NCBI RefSeq assembly: GCF_041381155.1
Contig: NC_091142.1
Coordinates: forward strand, 36,195,604 to 36,259,603
Length of the DNA stretch: 64,000 bases
Reading direction: 5' to 3'
Source of the DNA: Argopecten irradians
Lineage: Eukaryota; Mollusca; Bivalvia; Pectinida; Pectinidae
Position numbers and translations under genes: made by a program. The stretch's first letter is position 1; each line of letters begins with the position of its first letter. Shown in pieces: positions 49,901-62,300 of the stretch. The notes under the pieces are model-generated. The model was not told where the DNA came from. It did not search any database and saw nothing but the letters and a program-made list of their open reading frames with translations.

Positions 49901-52336
49901 GTATTGGAAAATCAATGGAATCGTACGTATAAACGTATTTCATTTAATCAAGGAGTCTAGAAAATTAATTATAAGCATTGATGTCAGGGTTTTTTTTTTA
50001 AATCTCATCGGATTATGAAATACCTTTTGGGTAAAAATTTTTGTGTGAGAAATCCGCTACACGGATTCAAACAGTTTGCAAACAAAACTTCTTTCAAAGC
50101 CTGATGGAATTAGAAAAGTGACGTCAATGCTTAACTACCATCTACAGTTTAATTTAATACATTTCGATTATACCATTTGTATTTTGTTCATCTAAACTTG
50201 AGTAATTATAAAGTTATGTAATTGCCATGGCTTGAGATGTATCTATAATATTAGCGATCATTTACGTTATATGATATATATGAGATGCATAACCTACCAT
50301 AATTGTATTGATTAAATTATAAAACAATACTCACGAACAGAAGTGATCTATCTCAACATCGATGAGATTTGGTTTTACTTCCTTTACATTGGCTGTTTCC
50401 AACTCCTTTATGTCACCGTCTTTTATATAAAAGACACGAAATGAAGGTGTTTCACCCTCTGTAATATGCTGCATTGGTTCGATAGGCAGTCTCAGGCGAA
50501 CAGGTTTCAGGAAGTGGCCTTCATGTGAAATCTTGACCTTGTCTGATATTCCAAGTATTCCATGATTGTTCCCCAGGATTTGATCAAGTTTGATATGTTT
50601 TGCCATAGCATCTATATCAGTTATCTACGGACAAACATACAACAATAACTTATTTGAAATTTTATTTCTTTATCGCTCACCGTAAATACGTAATGCTTTG
50701 GTCACACTTATCGGCCGATATCCAGGGATAGGGGGTAATCGGGAGTACATCGTTGGTTTTGGCCATTTTTCCGACATCGGACAACACCGGTAAAAATTGT
50801 CTCACATCATTTACATAAAAAGGAGGCTGCACAGTATTAGTACGGCGTCTGTTTCCAAAGATATTTTTCTTTGAGCACGTTACTGCTGCCTGAGAGCCTC
50901 GACCATCGCCAGGCAACGTCTGGTGGCTGGGGACCAGGCTAAAATGGCTAAACATCATATCGGAGGTACATCCGAAGGCTAATCGGAAGGGGTTGTGACC
51001 AAAGCATAAATAATTACTTGTAACGTTATTCCACAGGCTACTTAACTTATTTTCTCAATTTATCATTTCCTCATTTTTATACACATACCTGGATGGTGGT
51101 CGTTTTAGTATCCTCAACTGAATCTCTAGGAAATTGAATTTCCATATCGTCTCTTCTAGGATCCAGTTTCCACAGACATCCTTTCTTAGTAACATCAACA
51201 ATGTGATATTCAGTTCGAGACGTTACAAAAACAGCGTCGATACTGTTCCGGTCAATATCAATGCTTACTGCTGTCGCTCCTTCCTAACAAAAGAAATACA
51301 CTTTAAGGTTCCAATCAAATAAGAACTTTCCCATCGTAATGGATCGTTTGACCACTTTGAGACGAAAATAATAAACGCGTGTCTTATATGTACACATAGT
51401 ATATGGCTTTATCATTTGAACCAGTGTTTTAAGTCAACACAGAACTAAAACACTACTTTTGCTAACATAGTTGTTTCGAAAGTCTTTTATGATAACAAAC
51501 GTAGATGTTTTTCACTTATTGTTTAAACTAAGATTACGTTTAGAAAAGAATTGAAACCAAAACGTTTTGTACCTCCATCCTGACGTCATGACTATCCCAT
51601 GTTTCATGCAATTTCTGTCTAAACATGAAAGGTGTAGATGACATTGCGCTTAGGGAGACTTGGTTCAAAGGAAACTTTGAACTGGCCATCATCTATTGAT
51701 GAAAACATGTTTTGTTCCTGTCGGTTGTCGAGGAGAATGTGGGATACAAGTTGTATGTTTTCATTTTCAAATTGTGCTATTGTCATTGTTTTATTCCTTA
51801 CAGCAACGCCAAACACGCTAGATTCGACGATAACTCTGTCATTTTGGATGTCTGCTGTAGGAAATTCCATTCTTCTTTTTTTCTGCATCCCAGGGTTTTA
51901 TTTGGACATGTAGTATTGGCTTGCTGAGACGATATCTGAAATGTGTAAATAATCACATTGATATTCGGAAAATAGACGATAAGTAGACTTGATTTTGTAT
52001 TGCATTAAAGTTTGGTTCTGTATTGTTCTATATTCCGTATAATTAATAAATTAAAAGGTTCCTAATCGTTGAGCTAAGGTTCCTAATCGTTGAGCTTAAC
52101 GATCAAACAGGTACAATGCCTTTCTTGCATTATGTTCGTATTGCTATTAACAAATATTTACTTATAACTATTCTGAATCACACATTTCAAACCTAAATAT
52201 TTGCCTTTTCGGTCTTTATGATATTTGAAAAGACTTATTCCAACCTTTCATGGTAATCCTGTTGCAATGTCAGTGTGGCAATGCTACTGTCTTTTTCCAA
52301 GGCTATTGGATATTTTTCAATTCCATGATGATCCAT
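46571..52336 (-). CDS. Gene C: diverged ZU5-UPA-Death paralogue with two frameshifts
   Basis: Exons complement(join(46571..46905, 48283..48872, 50335..50624, 51089..51283, 51573..51935, 52245..52336)). The architecture is as in gene B but well diverged; it ends ZU5 with IDHFCS and has a Death domain with an 18-residue tail. It starts MDHHGIEKYPIALEKDSS in a 92-bp coding part and lacks B's 48-bp exon. Within exon 51573-51935 two single-base insertions relative to B (an A7 run near 51878 and GTTTAG near 51618) break the frame, so it is a pseudogene or carries homopolymer base-call errors. The remaining exons are open. Its start is only 609 bp from the end of gene D, the same strand. Intron 5 has no 39-bp array. 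Confidence 0.75.
48283..48872 (-). CDS. Gene C exon: UPA-like region
   Basis: It starts after GTTTTAG and includes SLYDQDDPRCQILLFAKTE, CTSPTIRLKNMDKVKVSFGS and DNSLSFHVERKTDD. Two donors six bases apart, GTAATA then GTAAGT, both keep phase 1; I used GTAAGT. It is about 190 bp shorter than B because the Ser-rich linker is reduced. Confidence 0.82.
49645..49757. repeat. Foldback 5, GC-rich cap GACGCGC...GCGCGTC
   Basis: The outer arms CACTAGTGTATGAACGGC and GCCGTTCATACACCAGTG pair. The centre GACGCGCTGACGCGACGCGC then GTC is a second palindrome. The loop differs from the GCGAAGC type. It lies in gene C intron 5, the intron that holds the array in B and D. Confidence 0.85.
50335..50624 (-). 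CDS. Gene C exon: second half of ZU5, ends HFCS
   Basis: 290 bp, acceptor CCGTAG, donor GTTC|GTGAGT. It contains LGNNHGILGISDKVKISHEG, KPVRLRLPIE and IDHFC. The junction CACTTCTGTTC|GTGAGTATT is single copy, showing the pre-array state. Confidence 0.88.
51089..51283 (-). CDS. Gene C exon: first half of ZU5
   Basis: 195 bp, phase 0 to phase 0. It reads EGATAVSIDIDRNSIDAVFV, KKGCLWKLDPRRDDMEIQF and EDTKTTTIQ. The PPGA motif is replaced by PRDS. Confidence 0.83.
51573..51935 (-). CDS. Gene C exon: N-terminal region, frame broken twice
   Basis: After CATTTCAG: YRLSKPILHVQIKPWDAEK, then in a shifted frame MEFPTADIQNDRVIVESS to NVIYTFHV, then in another frame QKLHETWDSHDVRME. Its length of 363 bp against 364 in B agrees with a net two-base gain modulo three. 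Confidence 0.72.
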
Positions 52337-52356
52337 GCTTATTTTAGCGACTGTTT
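52245..52356 (-). CDS. Gene C first coding exon (CDS 52245-52336)
   Basis: After TTTTGCAG: ATGGATCATCATGGAATTG at 52336 starts MDHHGIEKYPIALEKDS and ends DYHE(R) in phase 2, matching the next exon. The exon begins 20 bp above the start codon, so an upstream UTR exon is expected. Confidence 0.6.
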
Positions 52357-52897
52357 CTGCAAAACATATAATAATATTAACATTGCCGTGCGTTACCACT
52401 ATAATTATTTCATATGAATGTAGTATTTTTTGTGTTCGCACGCAATGGTATTTTGATTAGAGTATCTTTTTTATATATATTTATTATATTGAAACTTATA
52501 CACAATACAATGAAGCCAGATTATAGTTAAAGTGTTTTAATACTGCTGATACTATCATGAAATATATTCGGATTAAAAGTAACATGTGGCTTCTTGGCAG
52601 TTACTCGTACGACTACAAACATTCATGTATTATATAGGTAGATGTATACCTCTGAATTAATCTACAATTTAATTCGATATTTAAAGTCAATATTGCTCGA
52701 TTAATATGATTTTTATATTAGCTGTAAGTATTATCTCGATTAGATGCAGTGCGACATTTACTCAGCTGTACCATAAAGACCTACGGTAAGGTATTGTAGT
52801 TTAATAGTTAACCCACTGAACGAAGGTCTTGGATATTTCTTGCGTGAATCTCATGTTAATCTAGTGAAATGCAAATGAAACTGATTGTTTCAAAAGT

Positions 52898-52903
52898 TTT
52901 ATT
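52898..52903 (-). promoter_or_regulatory. Poly(A) signal of gene D
   Basis: AATAAA on the - strand about 42 bp past the gene D stop; it corresponds to the gene B signal at 24254. Confidence 0.55.
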
Positions 52904-52944
52904 GAATTGATATTTTGCCTTCATATTATCGATTAAGAATAACA

Positions 52945-53300
52945 TTATTTTGGCATACTAATCAGCGCAACTGACCTTTTATTAGGAAGTACATTAGACA
53001 TTTTAAAAGAAACCTCTTTGTTGAATTTTTTTTCGAATCTGTCTGCAAGTGCTCTTTGCTCAATCTCTATCAACGCTTCCTTTAGTACTTCAAGTCTTAT
53101 AAACGGATCTGTTCTTTCGTTATCAAGCCAGTATAGAAGCAGTCTGAGCTTTAACGGATATTTGTCTTGAGGATGAGGAAAATTTTCCGCTAGTTGATCA
53201 GCAGTTACTATTGGTACATGTAAACATGTTGCCAAAGTGTGGTATTCACGGTCGGGTATCTGCCTTGCCAGGAGGGCCATGCTTTTCTCTGAGAATACTT
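52945..53300 (-). CDS. Gene D exon 7: Death domain
   Basis: It reads MALLARQIPDREYHTLATCL, LRLLLYWLDNERTDPFIRLE and LKEALIEIEQRALADRFEKK. The tail is 14 residues longer than in B, because B has an inserted local duplication at that point. Confidence 0.87.
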
Positions 53301-56300
53301 CTACAAAACAAAATGATAGTGTATCAATTTTATGTGTAACAAATGTCTACATTAAAAAAAAATAGCCACGTATTGCAAATTATTGAATTTGTTTTGTTTC
53401 ACATGATGAGGAGGTTAGTCATGTTTCAGACACTTAAATGGAACTATTATGACACACAAAATATACATCCTTATCTGAGGACAATTATCATGACCAAATA
53501 AACGCTAATGATACTAAGAATCAAAATTACCTGCATATTTTCCTTGTATAGACTGGTCTTTGCATTTTGGAATTCGTTTGTCATGTTCCTCATGGCCATG
53601 CTGTGCAGTTTTCTTTATCTCATCTATGTCGACAGAGATGTTGCCATGAGCTCCAATACTTTTAGGAATACCACTTGTATCACTTCCGTAACTCGACGGT
53701 GATTGAGGACCGGATACTTCCCGTTTGTAAACGATGGATTGCAGTCCTGATGTTTTATATAACATTTCTCGCGATGACGACATCGACAAGCCTAGGTTTT
53801 TTCGCTTCTTCATTTCTGTCAAGACATGGAACGTTGCTTTGTGAAGTGGTCTGCGATATTTCCCTTTATCCACGTCGTACTCCAGTGTAGCGAACTCACC
53901 AACCCCGTACGCTTGATGTCTCTCTACATAAAATGACAGGGAGTTATCCTTATTGTTACTGTCAAACATTATAAACGGACTTACCCGAGGAGAGTGCATA
54001 GGGAAGCGGATCGCCGTATTTAAGGCCAGCGAAACCCTTACTCTGTCCATATTTTTCAGTCTTATGGTTGGTGAAGTACATATTTGAATTAAGTTCATTC
54101 CCAGTTCTTCCATACGCTCTTTACTCATTTCCTTTCTTTCATCTTGGCTCACTATTTCCGAGCGGAGATATAATAGCTTTCCTTCTGTTATGATTTTAGA
54201 AAAGAGTAGGATGTTACATCGTGGATCGTCAAGGTTATAAACTAATTTGACTACCGATTTTATTTGCACAGAACGAACGAGTTGTCGTTGTCTAGTGACA
54301 ATCACTCTGAAATGTAAAATAAAGTAAAAGATAAACTGAAGAACATTGTAGCAAAAGCTTCACATAGATAAGGACGCAATGGCATACGGATTTGGAACGA
54401 TAGCTGTTCATCCTATTGAAATCACAAAGAAAGAACTTTTTCTTGTCTGGAATTTTGAATCATCGCGCCCATAGGCGCCACATGGATTCGAACTTGCAAC
54501 CAGAGGTGAATACCTTGTGATAATACGACGGGTCATTTAAACCACTGCCACCGCAGCCCCTCGTGACCCAGAGATTGAGGACTTGTGGTATTAGATGTAT
54601 GTTGGGACATCTTCACCACTCGACACCATGACCCCTTTTGACTCTGAGATGGTGGGCTTGGTGTAATATGTTGGGACATCTTAATCACTCGGCCATCACG
54701 GCCCGCTGTGACTCAGAGATAGAGGGCCTGGTGTAATATATTGGGACATCTTAACCACTCGGTCACCACTGCCCCTTGTGACTCGTATATTGGGGGGCTT
54801 GTGGTAATATGTCGGGACATTATGAAAATGATTTTAGCATTACTGCCAAAAATAATTATATTTACATCCACAGTGTAGTGAAATGAGTACATAAAGCCAG
54901 GCCATGAAGCCGAGCTGTGGTCTACAAATACTATTATACTTCTACAGCATTATTAATAATTATAAAGTGATTTCTGCAGGCATGTTTCTATTTAAACATC
55001 CGTAAGGCATAAAAAACAAGACATTTACAGTGCATAAAGTCGATGGTGTAACTAATGCTTACAAGGCATCATAAATGTTTGTCTGTCTATTTGAATGATT
55101 TTTACAGCATCATTAATCAAATCTAGTGGTTTCATATAGATCATTGAAGAAAAAGTATAATGATCTAATAATTATTACGTGACGTCACATTGCACCCATA
55201 GCGAACCACCAGCGTTCCAAAAAAGACTGAATGGATATTTATAATTTCCATTGCGGCTATAAATAGAAGTTCATTGAAGATATTATCAAAATCCATTTAT
55301 ATATTTATATTTCAATATCAATTTGTCATGTTGTATTGTCCTATTGGCAACCTCGACATGCGAAGAATGACAGTACGAAACCATGCCAGGCGTAGAGCAA
55401 CACGCGCTATCCGAAGAGCGATGGTGTGTCACGCGATGAGCTATAATGTATACAAGTATTAGCTTCCCAAAAAGCTATGAAGGCTACCATACAGCATTAA
55501 TTATCAGTAAGCAATAATAGGAAAGCTTGACGAATTGTTCTGTTCACAGATAGCTGCCATTGTTCTTATGACAATTCATTTGTGAAGAATGATAATTTAA
55601 AAGCTTTCACATACAATGTAAAAGATAATAAACTTCATGGTTTTCATGAAAGGGTCACTAGGCTACCTTTTCGAAACAAACAAAAATAAAAAATATCTTT
55701 AAAACAATTATAACATAATAAAATTGATAATGATGGCCAATGATGAGGTTACAACACTAACGAAGTTGAAGTTTTGCTGTCTGGCGCAGAAATAGGTAGT
55801 CAACTAACACGACGTCGGGAAACATAATACGACCTGAGCTATGAAAATTAACGTTTTGTTTATTTTAATAAAGTTTTTCAGAAGGTGTCGTGGGCTTTTT
55901 CCTAATGCTAACAAGTTTTCCGTCTAATATACACTGTACGGATATACATGTACATGTACTTGGACAAGTTGGTGAAATACATGATATACGCATAGAAACA
56001 AGCATAACATTTCGTTTAAAAATGTACTTTACTTTAGCGCATACAGTTCCACATATATCCCCTAAGTAAAGCCTAACTTTGTTTCAGCATTTCCCATGCT
56101 ACGGAAAGTTTTTACAAGTAGGTCATGATTATCGAGCTAACAGTACTAGTTAGGCTCTATATAGATCCTCAACGCGCTCCTGAAATTGTTTCAATTCAGT
56201 ACGTGTAGCGCCGTCTTGTGTGATTTCTGAGAATAATGTCCGACAACCAGAAAAACATTCGGACCTCTCTGGGTTCATCTAATGATAATCTGTTTGCAAT

Positions 56301-59300
56301 AAATTCCCAACTGGTACCCTTTACACACATGAAATCTTCAACAACAAGTAACCAATCAACACACGTAAATCGTTTTGGCCAGCCAATCAAAGTGAACAGA
56401 CTATTTATAACAATGTGAAATCCCAACAACATGGCAGGCAAAGCGACCGATTATAATAGCTACCACATTGGGATGGTAGCGATAATGCGGAAAGCGACAA
56501 TGTAACAACTCGCACACAACAGTGATACTTCATGACAGACGAAAGTACTCACGGATAAAAGTGAAACTTCATAACAAACGGAAGTACTCACGACAAAACT
56601 GAAACTTCATAACAGACGGAAGTTCTCACGGACACAACTGAAACTTTATAACAGACGGAACTACTGATGGACAAAAGTGATACTTCATGACAGACGGAAG
56701 CACTCACGGACAAAAGTGATACTTCATGACAGATAGAAGCACTCACGGACAAAAGTGAAACTTCATAACAGACAGAAGCAGATCTCACGGACAAAAGATG
56801 ATATTTCATGACAGATAGAAGTACTCAAGGACAAAAGTGATACTTCATGACAGACGAAAATACTCACGGACAAAAGTGATACTTCATGACAGACGGAAGT
56901 ACTCACGGACAAAAGTGTTACTTCATGACAGATAGAAGAACTCAAGGACAAAAGTGATACTTCATGACAGATAGAAGTACTCAAGGACAAAACTGAAACT
57001 TCATAACAGACGGAAGTTGTCACGGACACAACTGAAACTTTATAACAGACGGAACTACTGATGGACAAAAGTGATACTTCATGACAGACGGAAGCACTCA
57101 CGGACAAAAGTGATACTTCATGACAGATAGAAGCACTCACAGACAAAAGTGAAACTTCATAACAGACCGAAGCAGATCTCACGGACAAAAGGTGATATTT
57201 CATGACAGATAGAAGTACTCAAGGACAAAAGTGTTACTTCATGACAGACGGAAGTACTCACGGACAAAAGTGATACTTCATGACAGATAGAAGTACTCAA
57301 GGACAAAAGTGTTACTTCATGACAGATAGAAGTACTCAAGGACAAACGTGATACTTCATGACAGATAGAAGTACTCAAGGACAAAACTGAAACTTCATAA
57401 CAGACGGAAGTTGTCACGGACACAACTGAAACTTTATAACAGACGGAACTACTGATGGACAAAAGTGATACTTCATGACAGACGGAAGCACTCACGGACA
57501 AAAGTGATACTTCATGACAGATAGAAGCACTCACAGACAAAAGTGAAACTTCATAACAGACAGAAGCAGATCTCACGGACAAAAGGTGATATTTCATGAC
57601 AGATAGAAGTACTCAAGGACAAAAGCGTTACTTCATGACAGATAGAAGTACTCAAGGACAAAACTGAAACTTCATAACAGACGGAAGTACTCACGGACAA
57701 AAGTGATACATCATGACAGACGAAAGTACTCACGGACAAAAGTGATACTTCATGACAGATAGAAGTACTCAAGGACAAAAGGTGATATTTCATGACAGAT
57801 AGAAGTACTCAAGGACAAAAGTGTTACTTCATGACAGATAGAAGTACTCATGGACAAAAGTGATACTTCATGACAGACGGAAGTACTCACGGACAAAAGT
57901 GAAGTTTCATAACAGACGGAAGTACTCACGGACAAAAGTGATACTTCATGACAGACGGAAGTACTCACGGACAAAAGTGATACTTCATGACAGACGGAAG
58001 TACTCACGGACAAAAGTGATACTTCATGACAGATAGAAGTACTCACGGACAAAAGTGATACTTCATGACAGACGGAAGTACTCACGGACAAAAGTGAAGT
58101 TTCATAACAGACGGAAGTACTCACGGACAAAAGTGATACTTCATGACAGACGGAAGTACTCACGGACAAAAGTGATACTTCATGACAGATAGAAGTACTC
58201 ACGGACAAAAGTGATACTTCATGACAGACGGAAGTACTCACGGACAAAAGTGATACTTCATGACAGATAGAAGTACTCACTGACAAAAGTGAAACTTCAT
58301 AACAGACGGAAGTACTCACGAACAAAAATTATACTTCATGACAGACGGAAGTACTCACGGACAAAAGTGATACTTCATGACAGATAGAAGTTCTCAAGGA
58401 CAAAAGTGATACTTCATGACTGACGAAAGTACTCACGGACAAAAGGTGATATTTCATGACAGATAGAAGTACTCACGGACAAAAGTGTTACTTCATGACT
58501 GACGAAAGTACTCACGGACAAAAGGTGATATTTCATGACAGATAGCAGTACTCAAGGACAAAAGTGATACTTCATGACAGACGGAAGTACTCACGGACAA
58601 AAGGTGATATTTCATGACAGATAGAAGTACTCACGGACAAAAGTGTTACTTCATGACAGATAGAAGTACTCATGGACAAAAGTGATACTTTATGACAGAC
58701 GGAAGTACTCACGGACAAAAGTGAAGTTTCATAACAGACGGAAGTACTCACAGTCAAAAGTGAAGTTTCATAACAGACGGAAGTACTCACGGACAAAAGT
58801 GATACTTCATGACAGACGGAAGTACTCACGGACAAAAGTGATACTTCATGACAGATAGAAGTACTCACGGACAAAAGTGATACTTCATGACAGACGGAAG
58901 TACTCACGGACAAAAGTGAAGTTTCATAACAGACGGAAGTACTCACGGACAAAAGTGATACTTCATGGCAGACGGAAGTACTCACGGACAAAAGTGAAAC
59001 TTCTTGACAGATAGAAGTAATCACGGACAAAATTGATACTTCATGACAGACGGAAGTACTCACGGACAAAAGTGATACTTCATGACAGATAGAAGTACTC
59101 ACGGACAAAAGTGATACTTCATGACAGATAGAAGTACTCACGGACAAAAGTGAAACTTCATAACAGACGGAAGTACTCACGGACAAAAGTGAAACTTCAT
59201 ACCAGACGGAAGTACTCACGGACAAGTGATACTAATGACAGACGGAAGTACTCACGGACAAAAGTGAAACTTCTTAACAGACGGAAGTACTCACTGACAA

Positions 59301-62300
59301 AAGTGAAACTTCATAACAGACGGAAGTACTCACGAACAAAAATTATACTTCATGACAGACGGAAGAACTCACGGACAAAAGTGAAACTTCATAACAGACG
59401 GAAGTACTTACGAACAAAAGTGATATTTCATGACCGATAGAAGCACTCACGGACAAAAGTGAAACTTCATAACAGACGGAAGTACTCACGGACAAAAGTA
59501 AATCTTCATAACAGAAGGAAGTACAATGTACTTACGAAAAAAGTGATACTTCATGACAGATAGAAGTACTCACGGACAAAAGTGAAACTTCATAACAGAC
59601 GGAAGTACTCACGGACAAAAGTGATAGTTCATGACAGACGGAAGTACTCAAGGACAAAAGTGATAATTCATGACAGACGGAAGTACTCACGGACAAAAGT
59701 GATACTTCATGACAGATAGAAGTACTCACGGACAAAAGTGATACTTCATGACAGATAGAAGTACTCACGGACAAAAGTGAAACTTCATAACAGACGGAAG
59801 TACTCACGGACAAAAGTGAAACTTCATAACAGACGGAAGTACTCACGGACAAGTGATACTCATGACAGACGGAAGTATTCACGGACAAAAGTGAAACTTT
59901 ATAACAGACGGAAGTACTAACAAACAAATGTGATACTTCATGACAGATAGAAGCACTCACGGTCAAAAGTGAAACTTCATAACAGACGGAAGTACTCACG
60001 GACAAAAGTGAAACTTCATAACAGACGGAAGTACTTACGAACAAAAGTGAAACTTCATAACAGACGGAAGTACTCACGGACAAAAGTGATACTTCATGGC
60101 AGACGGAAGTACTCACGGACAAAAGTGAAACTTTATGACAGATAGAAGTAATCACGGACAAAAGTGATACTTCATGACAGACGGAAGTACTCACGGACAA
60201 AAGTGATACTTCATGACAGATAGAAGTACTCACGGACAAAAGTGATACTTCATGACAGATAGAAGTACTTACGGACAAAAGTGAAACTTCATAACAGACG
60301 GAAGTACTCACGGACAAAAGTGAAACTTTATACCAGACGGAAGTACTCACGGACAAGTGATACTTATGACAGACGGAAGTACTCACGGACAAAAGTGAAA
60401 CTTCTTAACAGACGGAAGTACTCACGAACAAAAATTATACTTCATGACAGACGGAAGAACTCACGGACAAAAGTGAAACTTCATAACAGACGAAAGTACT
60501 TACGAACAAAAGTGATACTTCATGACCGATAGAAGCACTCACGGACAAAAGTGAAACTTCATAACAGACGGAAGTACTCACGGACAAAAGTAAATCTTCA
60601 TAACAGAAGGAAGTACAATGTACTTACGAAAAAAGTGATACTTCATGACAGATAGAAGTACTCACGGACAAAAGTGAAACTTCATAACAGACGGAAGTAC
60701 TCACGGACAAAAGTGATAGTTCATGACAGACGGAAGTACTCAAGGACAAAAGTGATAATTCATGACAGACGGAAGTACTCACGGACAAAAGTGATACTTC
60801 ATGACAGATAGAAGTACTCACGGACAAAAGTGATACTTCATGACAGATAGAAGTACTCACGGACAAAAGTGAAACTTCATAACAGACGGAAGTACTCACG
60901 GACAAAAGTGAAACTTCATAACAGACGGAAGTACTAACAAACAAAAGTGATACTTCATGACAGATAGAAGCACTCACGGACAAAAGTGAAACTTCATAAC
61001 AGACGGAAGTACTCACGGACAAAAGTGAAACTTTATAACAGACGGAAGTACTTACGAACAAAAGTGAAACTTCATAACAGACGGAACTACTCACGGACAA
61101 AAGTTATATTTCATGACAGTCGGAAGTACTCACGGACAAAAGTGATCCGTTGTAACCTCAAACAGGTTTGGTTCGACCTCCTTTATTGTAGCCGATTCCA
61201 ACTCCTTAACCTCACCGTCCTCTACATACAGGACAAGTGCAGTAGGCTGTTCACCTTCAGGAGTAGGCTGGAGAGGCTGTATTGGCAGGGTCAGGCGCAC
61301 AGGAACTTGAAAGTTGTGTTCATGTGTCACGTTCACTTTGTCGGAGATTCCAAGCATACCATGATCCTTCCCAAGTAATTGAGTTATCTTCCGACTTTTA
61401 ATTAGCTTCATCAAGGGAGGTAACCTTAAAACAAAAGTATAATTGTTCCAACGGATCATTTTTAAAGATTTGTAATAATTTTTCTATACTATTTTACGAT
61501 AACTCTTAGTCAACAATTTTGGTTTTGGTTTTATTAGTTTAACGTTAGTGTAACGGCCATTGTCACACAACAATAAAATGCGTAGCCATGAATTCATTAC
61601 TTCTACAGGAATTTTTACAGGAATATTGCTTTTTGATTAGTGCTCAAAATGTTAACCATCTACCTCGACAGTGACTGTCATGGTACTCCGTACCGCACCA
61701 GAAGGGAAGTCTAGTTTCATGTCTTCATTTTGCGGATCCAACTCCATCACACCACCTGTCTTCGTAACGTCAAATGTCTGAGTTTCAACCTCAGACGTTA
61801 TAAACACGGCATCAATATCAAACTGGTCTGTTTCAATGCCCACAGTCATCTGTCCGACCTAAGAAAGAATAAATATTTCATGATTTTTTTTTTTTTTTTT
61901 TTTTTTTTGAATCGATTCCGTTAAAATATGTTAACCATATAATTAAAAAACAATAATAATGCAATGTACCTTCAGTTTCACCTCATGACGAGTCCATGTT
62001 TCTTTTCCTCTTTGTCTCACATGGAAGGTATATATGGCGTTGCGCGTAGGGGTTTTAGGTTCAAAAATTACTTCCATAAAACCATCTGAATTTTTTAATA
62101 TGAAACTTTCTTTTTCGGTTTTGCTTTCAAGTGTAACATAGGGCATAGGATATATGTCCCTTTTTGCACATTCAGCCTCGGTCAGAGTTGGGCTGGATAT
62201 ATCCACGCCTATTACAGTTGATTCGATTGTGATTTTGTCGTTTTGAATCTCTTTTGAGGGGAATTCTTTGTTTCTTTTTTCTGGGTCCCATGGCTTAGTT

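Noticed and set aside
56588-61100. Long - strand open frames repeating VSLLSVSTSVCHE (up to 286 codons) and + strand frames repeating KLHNRRKYSRT
   Set aside because: The 39-bp unit equals 13 codons, so every frame without a stop in one unit stays open in all. They lie in intron 5, in a different frame from exon 5, and lack domain features.
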